DNA from: Bradyrhizobium genosp. L
GTDB lineage: Bacteria; Pseudomonadota; Alphaproteobacteria; Rhizobiales; Xanthobacteraceae
Direction: 5' to 3'
NCBI RefSeq assembly: GCF_015624485.1
Contig: NZ_CP061378.1
Span: 1,426,001 to 1,490,000 of the forward strand
DNA: 64,000 bases
This document shows, piece by piece, positions 57,850 through 64,000 of this stretch (its first letter is position 1; each line of letters starts with the position of its first letter). A program made the translations under genes and the position numbers. The notes under the pieces were generated by a model. The model did not search any database, was not told the origin of the DNA, and saw only the letters and a list, made by a program, of their open reading frames with translations.

Positions 57850-59043
57850 TTACGCCGCGCTCTTCTTCTGCCGCATCAGGTCGGCAAAGCGCTGGAACAG
57901 ATAATGCGAGTCGCGCGGGCCGGGCGAGGCTTCGGGGTGGTACTGCACCGAGAACACCGGCTTGCCGTCGAGCGCGATACCGCAATTGGAGCCGTCGAAC
58001 AGCGAGATGTGCGTCTGTGTGGCGCCATCGGGCAGCGTCGCCTGGTCGACCGCAAAGCCGTGGTTCATCGAGGTGATCTCGACCTTGCCGGTGGTCTCGT
58101 CCTTGACCGGATGATTGGCGCCGTGGTGGCCCTGATGCATCTTCATGGTCCTGGCGCCGACGGCGAGGCCCAGCATTTGGTGGCCGAGGCAGATGCCGAA
58201 GGTCGGCGTGCCCGAAGAGATCACCTTCTGGATCACCGGCACGGCGTATTTGCCGGTCGCGGCCGGATCGCCGGGTCCGTTCGACAGGAAGATGCCGTCC
58301 GGCTTCATCGCCAGGATGTCCTCGGCCGAGGTCGTCGCCGGCACCACGGTGACCTTGGCGCCGACGCCGGCGAGCAGGCGCAGGATGTTGCGCTTGATAC
58401 CGTAGTCGATCGCGACGACGTTGAATTCGGGTGCGGTCTGCCGGCCAAAGCCTTCGCCCCACGCCCAGGGTGTCTCGTCCCAGGTGAAGCGCTGGCCGGA
58501 GGTGACCATCGGCACCAGGTCCATGCCCTCGAGGCCGGGCCATTCGCGGGCTTCTTCCTTCAGCCCGTGCAGGTCGAACTCGCTGTTCCTGGCGTGCGCG
58601 ATCACGGCATTCGGCATGCCCTTGGAGCGGATCAGCGCGGTCAGCGCGCGGGTGTCGATGCCGGAGAGGCCGATGATGCCGCGCGCCTTCAGCCATTGGT
58701 CGAGATGGCGGGTGGCGCGATAGTTCGAGGGATCGGTGATTGCGGTGCGCAGGATCACGCCGCGCGCGCCGGGTGTCGCGGCCATGTTCACCGTCTCGAT
58801 GTCTTCCTCGTTGGTGCCGACATTGCCGATATGCGGGAAGGTGAAGGTGATGAGCTGGCCGGCATAGGAGGGATCGGTGAGGATCTCCTCATAGCCGGTC
58901 ATCGCGGTGTTGAAGCAGACCTCGCCGACGGCGTGGCCTTCGGCGCCGAGGCCAAAACCTTCCAGCACCGTGCCATCGGCGAGCACGAGGAGCGCGGTCG
59001 GTTTGTGGTCCGGCCAGGCGGGAGCGTTTTCGGATGTTGTCAT
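57850..59043 (-). CDS. carA: Carbamoyl phosphate synthase small subunit
   Basis: 397-residue glutaminase subunit that supplies ammonia to CarB. N-terminal domain 1-190, then class I amidotransferase domain with Cys in [15 protein letters not shown], and His/Glu of [11 protein letters not shown], plus GNPGDP-like SNGPGDPAA. Start at the ATG at 59043 with AAGGGCTC upstream. carA is separated from carB by about 4.5 kb that includes dps on the opposite strand, so the two are transcribed independently. Confidence 0.97.
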   Translation of the reverse strand: MTTSENAPAWPDHKPTALLVLADGTVLEGFGLGAEGHAVGEVCFNTAMTGYEEILTDPSYAGQLITFTFPHIGNVGTNEEDIETVNMAATPGARGVILRTAITDPSNYRATRHLDQWLKARGIIGLSGIDTRALTALIRSKGMPNAVIAHARNSEFDLHGLKEEAREWPGLEGMDLVPMVTSGQRFTWDETPWAWGEGFGRQTAPEFNVVAIDYGIKRNILRLLAGVGAKVTVVPATTSAEDILAMKPDGIFLSNGPGDPAATGKYAVPVIQKVISSGTPTFGICLGHQMLGLAVGARTMKMHQGHHGANHPVKDETTGKVEITSMNHGFAVDQATLPDGATQTHISLFDGSNCGIALDGKPVFSVQYHPEASPGPRDSHYLFQRFADLMRQKKSAA

Positions 59044-59204
59044 GAGCCCTTTAAATAGACGCCGCACCTTGCGGCGTCAAAGCGAAAGGGCGCGGATTCA
59101 CACCGCCGTACCGGCCGAATTGACAGGCCCAAGGGGCCTTTTAATCTAAAAGTTCCCGCAAGCGGCCGTTTGCTTGCCGAAAATGACCGAGGCCGGAGCC
59201 CCGC

Positions 59205-59906
59205 ATGGACAACACAATGCCGATCCTGCTCGTCCCGGGCGTCATCTGCTCGCCGCGGATCTTCGCGCCGGTGATCCCGGCGCTGTGGCGGTTCGGGCCG
59301 GTCACCGTCGCCAACCACGTCAGGGACGACAATATGGGCGCGATTGCCCGCCGGATCCTGGCCGAGGCGCCACCGCGCTTTGCGCTGGCCGGCCACTCGA
59401 TGGGGGGCTACATCGCCTTCGAGATCATGCGCCAGGCGCCGGAGCGGGTGGCAAGGCTGGCGCTGATGAGCACCCAGGCGCGCGCCGACACGCCGGAGGC
59501 ATCGGTACGCCGCCGCGGCATGATCGAGCGCGCGAAGGGCGGGCAGTATCGGAGCGTTGTCGACGAACTCTATCCCGGCTTCGTGCATCCGTCGCGGCAG
59601 GGCGATGCAAGCCTGCGCCGGATCGTCGACGACATGAGCGCGGATGTCGGCGCGGAGGCCTTCGTCCGCCAGCAGAGCGCGGTCATGAGCCGACCGGATT
59701 CGCGGCCGACCATGGCCTGGATCAAGTGCCCGACCTTGGTGCTGACATCGGATACCGACAACACCGTGCCGAACGCGCTGTCGGACGAGATGGCCAACGG
59801 TATTCCCGGCGCCAAGCTCGTGGTGCTCGCCGATTGCGGGCATCTGCCCCAGCTCGAACGGCCGCAGGCCTGCGCCGATGCGCTGGTCGAATGGCTGCGG
59901 AACTAG
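59205..59906 (+). CDS. Alpha/beta hydrolase
   Basis: 233 residues. The catalytic Ser is in GHSMGG (about residue 68), Asp in TSDTDNTVP and His in CGHLPQLERP. The N-terminus MDNTMPILLVPGVICSPRIF has the oxyanion-hole region LLVPGV. A lid segment is at about 100-165. Substrate unknown (esterase or lactonase). Start at the ATG at 59205. It is divergent from carA over 161 bases; yqeY follows on the same strand 59 bases later. Confidence 0.9.
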   Translation: MDNTMPILLVPGVICSPRIFAPVIPALWRFGPVTVANHVRDDNMGAIARRILAEAPPRFALAGHSMGGYIAFEIMRQAPERVARLALMSTQARADTPEASVRRRGMIERAKGGQYRSVVDELYPGFVHPSRQGDASLRRIVDDMSADVGAEAFVRQQSAVMSRPDSRPTMAWIKCPTLVLTSDTDNTVPNALSDEMANGIPGAKLVVLADCGHLPQLERPQACADALVEWLRN

Positions 59907-59965
59907 GTTGTTCTGCCGCTGCGGAACACTTACATGAAGGGATTGCTGGCTTTAGGGACATCACG

Positions 59966-60421
59966 ATGCTGCGCGACGACATCAATACTGCGGTCAAGGA
60001 GGCGATGAAGGCGAAGGATGAGCGCAAGCTCTCCACGCTGCGCATGGTCAATTCGACCATCAAGAACGCCGACATCGACGCGCGCGGGCAGGGCAAGCCG
60101 CCGCTCTCGGATGCCGATCTGCTCGGCCTGCTGCAGAAGATGATCAAGCAGCGCCAGGAATCCGTCGAGCTCTACGACAAGGGCGGCCGCGCCGAACTCG
60201 CCAACCAGGAGCGCGAGGAGATCGCTGTCATCACGGCCTATCTGCCGAAGCAGATGTCCGACGACGAGGTCAACGCCGCGATCGCTGCCGCCGTCGTCGA
60301 GACCGGCGCCGCCGGCATGAAGGACATGGGCAAGGTCATCGGCGTGCTGCGCGCGAAATACGCCGGCCAGATGGATTTCGGCAAGGCCAGCGGTTTGGTG
60401 AAGGCGGCGCTGTCTGGATAG
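59966..60421 (+). CDS. GatB/YqeY domain-containing protein
   Basis: 151 residues, made almost entirely of the helical YqeY/GatB tail domain (LSDADLLGLLQKMIKQRQESVELYDKGGRAELANQEREEIAVITAYLPKQMSDDEV). In GatB this region binds tRNA, so a tRNA-linked role is assumed. Start at the ATG at 59966 (MLRDDINTAVKEAMKAKDER) with AGGGAC upstream. Confidence 0.93.
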   Translation: MLRDDINTAVKEAMKAKDERKLSTLRMVNSTIKNADIDARGQGKPPLSDADLLGLLQKMIKQRQESVELYDKGGRAELANQEREEIAVITAYLPKQMSDDEVNAAIAAAVVETGAAGMKDMGKVIGVLRAKYAGQMDFGKASGLVKAALSG

Positions 60422-60438
60422 TTGCCGGAGGCCTGCCG

Positions 60439-60906
60439 ATGTTTCGTGTCACCGCGGACAGTCTGGAGGCCTATCTCGCTTTCGACCCCGCACGCACCGC
60501 CGATCTCGAGCAGCTGCATGCCGTGATGCGCAAGGCGGCGCCGTCGCTGAAGCGGCATTTCCATGCCGGAACACCGGCGGGCGACGCCGGCATGCGGATG
60601 AAGTTGATCGGTTACGGCCAGTTTCGCTACGCGATCAAGTCCGGCAAGACAACGCCATGGCCGGTGATCGGCGTGGCCCTGCAGAAGAACTACATCAGCG
60701 TCTATGTCGCGGTGACGCGCGCCGGCAAGCCGCTGGTCTCCTGCCATGCCGGCAAGCTCGGCGCGTTGCGGTCCGGCGCCAACAATTTCAGCTTCGAGAC
60801 GTTCGACGACCTGAACGCTCAGACCGTGTCGGCGCTGTTTGCCGAAGCCGCCGACATCTTCAAAGCCGACAAGGAAAATCCGGTCCGCTACATGCAGGGT
60901 AGTTGA
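60439..60906 (+). CDS. DUF1801-like protein
   Basis: 155 residues starting MFRVTADSLEAYLAFDPAR. Domain about 10-130 resembles DUF1801 (YdhG/Fra-like) with YGQFRYAIKSGKTTPWPVIGVALQKNYISVYV. Some members are proposed iron or heme chaperones; no direct evidence here. Start at the ATG at 60439 with a GGAGG site. Located 17 bases after yqeY, likely co-transcribed. Confidence 0.82.
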   Translation: MFRVTADSLEAYLAFDPARTADLEQLHAVMRKAAPSLKRHFHAGTPAGDAGMRMKLIGYGQFRYAIKSGKTTPWPVIGVALQKNYISVYVAVTRAGKPLVSCHAGKLGALRSGANNFSFETFDDLNAQTVSALFAEAADIFKADKENPVRYMQGS

Positions 60907-60927
60907 TCGGCAGGTAGCCCCCTCCAC

Positions 60928-61063
60928 CGTCGTCCCGGGCAAGCGAAGCGCGACCCGGGACCCATAACCACCGCTGTGCGCGGTGAAAGCTCGCTGGGGC
61001 CAACGGCGTCGCGCCGCAACTCTTTCCTGTGGTTATGGATCCCTGCTTTCGCAGGGACGACGG
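60928..61063. repeat. Family A repeat pair
   Basis: Facing arms CGTCGTCCCGGGCAAGCGAA, GACCCGGGACCCATAACCAC and GTGGTTATGGATCCCTGCTT, TCGCAGGGACGACGG. Separates DUF1801 from the convergent metallo-beta-lactamase gene. Confidence 0.88.
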
Positions 61064-61092
61064 CGGAGTGCGTTCACGCAGGGAAGCTCGGT

Positions 61093-62073
61093 CTACAGCT
61101 CCAGCAAGTCGTGGCCGACGACGAGATTTCCCGAGTAATACGGCCGCACCGCATCGAACCAGACCTCATCCTTGAGGAACGGATAACCGCCAGGGACGAA
61201 ATGCGACAGCACCAGCGTCTTGACCCCGGCTTCGGTGGCGATGCGGCCGACCTGCTCGGTCGTGGTGTGGCTCGCCAGCAAATGCTCGCGCAACGTCTTG
61301 GCATTCGGCTCGGTCGCGATCAATTGCTCGAGCGACGGCAAATGCATGACCTCGTGGACCAGGACGTCGGCGCCTTGCGCGAGCTTGACCAGGTTCTGCG
61401 AGGGCCGGGTATCGCCCGAGATCACGATCGAGCGGTCTGGGCAATCGAAACGGTAGGCGAACGCCGGCTCGACCGGCGGATGCTCGACCAGCGCCGCGGT
61501 GACCTTGACATTGTCGTCCTGCATCACGAGGGCACCGGCGCTGATCTCATGCGGAACGATCAGGTCCTTCAACGGCGGCCGCCCTTCGTCGGCGATGCGG
61601 GTGCGGATGTCGTAGTCGTTCAGCGCGAGGAACTGCCGGGTCATCTCCGCGAGCGGCGGCGGCCCGTAGGTATCGACGCGCTTGGCGAGATCGGTCGCCC
61701 AGGCCAGCAGCAGCAGATTGCCGTAGTCGGCGTTGTGATCGGAATGGTGGTGGGTCAGGAACACGCTGCGGATCGAGGCCAGCTTGAGCTTGGCCAGGAT
61801 CATCTGGCGCGCGACCCCGTTGCCGCAGTCGATCACATAGGACGTATTGTTGACGACGATGACCTGGGCGGGCGCCGCCCGGTTGGGTTTCGGGGTAGGC
61901 CCGCCAGCGGTGCCGAGCAGGATCAGGCGCGATTTCGGCTTGCCATCGGCGGCCGGTTTGGCGGCTTCCTCGGCCGACACGCGCAAAAACGGCGCGGCCG
62001 CGGCCAGTGCGACACCGCCGCGAAGCATGTTGCGGCGCGTCATTCGCGGCGTCGGACGATCGATCCCCATCAT
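61093..62073 (-). CDS. Tat-exported metallo-beta-lactamase fold hydrolase
   Basis: 326 residues. A twin-arginine signal (MTRRNMLRGGVALAAAAPFLRVSA, Arg-Arg at about 13-14 of this start) implies export as a folded metalloprotein. Zinc ligands are HHHSDHNADYG, then the Asp/His of SGDTRPS and SHFVP. Family members are lactonases, arylsulfatase-like or ribonuclease Z-like hydrolases; RNase Z-type HxHxDH motif is present but export argues against tRNA processing. Start at the ATG at 62073 with GGGGGAAAC upstream. Divergent from the acyl-CoA ligase gene. Confidence 0.9.
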   Translation of the reverse strand: MMGIDRPTPRMTRRNMLRGGVALAAAAPFLRVSAEEAAKPAADGKPKSRLILLGTAGGPTPKPNRAAPAQVIVVNNTSYVIDCGNGVARQMILAKLKLASIRSVFLTHHHSDHNADYGNLLLLAWATDLAKRVDTYGPPPLAEMTRQFLALNDYDIRTRIADEGRPPLKDLIVPHEISAGALVMQDDNVKVTAALVEHPPVEPAFAYRFDCPDRSIVISGDTRPSQNLVKLAQGADVLVHEVMHLPSLEQLIATEPNAKTLREHLLASHTTTEQVGRIATEAGVKTLVLSHFVPGGYPFLKDEVWFDAVRPYYSGNLVVGHDLLEL

Positions 62074-62207
62074 GTCTTGTTTCCCCCGCATTCGTGCAGC
62101 GATTGGCTTGCTCTGGGATAGCTGAAGCCGAGACGCGCGCAAAGCCTCTCGAAAAATCCTCCGTTCGGGTAAGCTCGCAGTCCCCACGTCCAACCTCGCG
62201 GGTCACC

Positions 62208-63818
62208 ATGCTGACTGAAGCCGCCACCTACGACGAGCTCTATCGCAACTTTCGCTGGGACATCCCCGCGCGCTTCAATATCGCGACCGCCTGCTGCGAT
62301 CGCCATGCCGACGGCACCGGGCGGCTCGCGTTGGTCTATGTCGACGAGGACGGCGGCACCACGCGCACCTCGTTCGATGCGGTCGCGGACGCGTCGCGGC
62401 GCTTCGCCAACGTGCTCGTGGCCGACGGCATTGCCCGCGGCGATCGCGTCGCGGTGTTCCTGTCGCAGTCGCTCGAATTGCCGGTCGCCCATCTCGCGGC
62501 GTATCGCGCGGCCATGATCTCACTCCCGCTGTTTGCGCTGTTCGGCGAGGACGCGCTCGAATTCCGCCTCTCGAACTCCGCCGCCAGGGCGATCGTCACC
62601 GACGAGGCCGGCTGGGAGAAGATCGCAAAGATCCGCGATCGGCTTCCCGATCTCAAGACCATCTATGCCGTCGGCGAGCGCGCACCGTCCGGAACGACAT
62701 CCTTCTGGGATGCGATCGGGTCGGCGTCACCGGAATTCGCAACGGTCGACACCGCGGCCGACGATCCCGCTCTGATCATCTACACCTCAGGCACCACGGG
62801 CAATCCGAAAGGCGCGCTGCATGCGCATCGCGTCGTGCTCGGCCATCTGCCCAATGTCGAGATGTGCCACAATTTCCTGCCCCGGCCCGGCGACCTGATG
62901 TGGACGCCGGCCGACTGGGCCTGGATCGGCGGGCTGATCAACGGCCTGTTCGCGTTCTGGTACCACGGCATCCCGATGGTCGGTCACCGCGCCCGCAAAT
63001 TCGAGCCGCAGGCGGCGATGCAGATGATGGCCGAGCTCGGCATCCGCAACGTATTCCTGCCGCCGACCGCGCTGAAGCTGATGCGGCAGGCGGACGTCAG
63101 GAATTCCGGCGTCAGGCTGCGCAGCATCTTCACCGGCGGCGAATCGCTCGGCGGCGAATTGCTGAGCTGGGTGCGCGACACGTTCGGCGTCGATGCCCAC
63201 GAGGTGTTCGGCCAGACCGAATGCAATCTCGTGATCGGCTCCAACGCCAATCTGTTTTCGATCCGCCCGGGCTCGATGGGCCGCGCCACGCCGGGCTTCG
63301 ACGTCCGCATCGTCAACGACCAGGGCGAGGAGTTGCCGCGTGGCCAGCGCGGCATCATCGGCGTGCGCCAGCCATGTCCCTGCACCATGATCGAGTATTG
63401 GCGCAATCCGGACGCGACCGCGAAGAAATACGCCGGCGAGTTCCTGCTGACCGGCGATCTCGGCGTCCAGGATGACGACGGCTATTTCTGGTACGTCAGC
63501 CGCGAGGACGACGTCATCACCACGGCCGGCTATCGGGTCGGCCCGTCCGAGATCGAGCACACGCTGATGAAGCACCCGGCAGTGGCGATGTCCGCCGTGG
63601 TCGGCATCCCCGATCCGATCCGCACCGAGTCGATCAAGGCCTGGATCGTGCTGCGTCCGGGCCACACGCCGAGCGACGCCTTGGCGCGCGAGATCCAGGA
63701 ATTCGTCAAGGTGCAACTCGCCGCCCACGAATATCCACGCTTCGTGCAGTTCGCCGAAAGCCTGCCGATGACGGCGACCGGCAAGGTGCTGCGGCGGGAG
63801 CTAAGGGCGCTGGGGTAG
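62208..63818 (+). CDS. AMP-dependent acyl-CoA synthetase (ACSM/AcsA-like)
   Basis: 536-residue ANL-family ligase. ATP-binding YTSGTTGNPKGALH (about 191-204), core motifs VFGQTECNLVIGSNANLF, EFLLTGDLGVQDDDGYFWYVSREDDVITTAGYRVGPSEIE and the catalytic C-terminal Lys in PMTATGKVLRREL. It activates a carboxylic acid as acyl-AMP then acyl-CoA, using a medium-chain or acetate-like substrate; which one cannot be told. Start at the ATG at 62208; the frame upstream to 62007 is antisense to the metallo-beta-lactamase gene. Confidence 0.92.
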   Translation: MLTEAATYDELYRNFRWDIPARFNIATACCDRHADGTGRLALVYVDEDGGTTRTSFDAVADASRRFANVLVADGIARGDRVAVFLSQSLELPVAHLAAYRAAMISLPLFALFGEDALEFRLSNSAARAIVTDEAGWEKIAKIRDRLPDLKTIYAVGERAPSGTTSFWDAIGSASPEFATVDTAADDPALIIYTSGTTGNPKGALHAHRVVLGHLPNVEMCHNFLPRPGDLMWTPADWAWIGGLINGLFAFWYHGIPMVGHRARKFEPQAAMQMMAELGIRNVFLPPTALKLMRQADVRNSGVRLRSIFTGGESLGGELLSWVRDTFGVDAHEVFGQTECNLVIGSNANLFSIRPGSMGRATPGFDVRIVNDQGEELPRGQRGIIGVRQPCPCTMIEYWRNPDATAKKYAGEFLLTGDLGVQDDDGYFWYVSREDDVITTAGYRVGPSEIEHTLMKHPAVAMSAVVGIPDPIRTESIKAWIVLRPGHTPSDALAREIQEFVKVQLAAHEYPRFVQFAESLPMTATGKVLRRELRALG

Positions 63819-63828
63819 CTCTCTCCAC

Positions 63829-63953
63829 CGTCGTCCCGGCGAAGGCCGGGACCCATAACCGCAGGGTTTAATTGTTGCGCGACGCTGTGGCTCCAGCGAG
63901 CTCCACCACATAAAGCGGTGGTAATGGGTCCCGGCCTTCGCCGGGACGACGGC
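63829..63953. repeat. Family A repeat pair
   Basis: Facing arms CGTCGTCCCGGCGAAGGCCG, GGACCCATAACC and GTAATGGGTCCCGGCCTTCG, CCGGGACGACGG. Fills the gap between the acyl-CoA ligase stop and the partial gene at the window end. Confidence 0.88.
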
Positions 63954-63962
63954 GGAGTTTGT

Positions 63963-64000
63963 TCACGGCATCGGAATCCCCAATTCCTTCAGTGCGGCCA
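63963..64000 (-). CDS. C-terminus of an unidentified minus-strand gene
   Basis: The last 12 codons visible, read on the minus strand, end AALKELGIPMP then TGA (stop at 63963-63965). The open frame continues beyond the window. Too short to name a family; the frame choice is inferred from the absence of another stop. Confidence 0.4.
   Translation of the reverse strand, partial: AALKELGIPMP

Overview
The window looks like a chromosomal core segment of a high-GC alphaproteobacterium of the Bradyrhizobium / Nitrobacteraceae type. The evidence is the gene set (a riboswitch-controlled second lumazine synthase, a PetP/PetR-like regulator operon, an Omp25/31-type outer membrane protein, separated carA and carB, a trxB/lrp divergent pair), the strong G+C bias at third codon positions, and several families of intergenic palindromic repeats typical of this group. 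This is inferred from protein and repeat style only; no database search was run. I see no insertion sequence, prophage, CRISPR array, rRNA or canonical tRNA.

Layout. 1-5740 (minus): lspA (cut by the window edge), ileS, a hexapeptide acetyltransferase and ribF. 5955-6350: a stand-alone CheY. 6759-13665 (minus): HAD phosphatase-like, degenerate EAL protein, prmB, moaE, moaD, pgsA, uvrC, tightly packed. 13930-18607: outer membrane protein, cold-shock protein, rlmJ, RNase T2 and three small exported proteins. 18878-21547 (minus): MarR, response regulator and histidine kinase operon. 21879-25578: ilvE, hisS, a tautomerase and a hotdog thioesterase. 25673-29343: proC, ybjN-like, then an FMN riboswitch with ribH and an SDR. 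29396-37900 (mostly minus): ParB-like protein, fatty acid desaturase, prs, lipoprotein, MerR regulator and the pgeF-midA-lgt-dienelactone hydrolase cluster. 38075-44053: ubiK-like, rplY, pth, ychF, then a divergent csoR/copA copper module. 44152-49649: DapA-like, LysR, trxB, Lrp, DoxX, greA. 49846-59043 (minus): carB, a tRNA-like gene, methyltransferase, dps (plus), cupin, enolase-superfamily enzyme, thioesterase, carA. 59205-64000: hydrolase, yqeY, DUF1801, metallo-beta-lactamase fold protein, acyl-CoA ligase and the last codons of another gene.

How it works together. Most genes are housekeeping: translation (ileS, hisS, rplY, pth, ychF, prmB, rlmJ, yqeY), nucleotide and cofactor supply (carA, carB, prs, ribF, ribH, moaD/E), envelope assembly (lspA, lgt, pgsA, porin-like protein), repair and redox (uvrC, trxB, dps). 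Regulation visible in the DNA includes an FMN riboswitch before ribH, a CsoR-type operator between csoR and copA, a CtrA-like site before the outer membrane protein, an AT-rich palindrome before doxX, and hairpin leaders before ilvE, dapA-like and carB. The most unusual feature is a tRNA-like gene (53620-53695, minus) with perfect acceptor and T arms but an abnormal anticodon loop and no GG in its D-loop, sitting in the region leading into carB. Four recurrent repeat families fill most intergenic gaps, usually as facing pairs of inverted copies.
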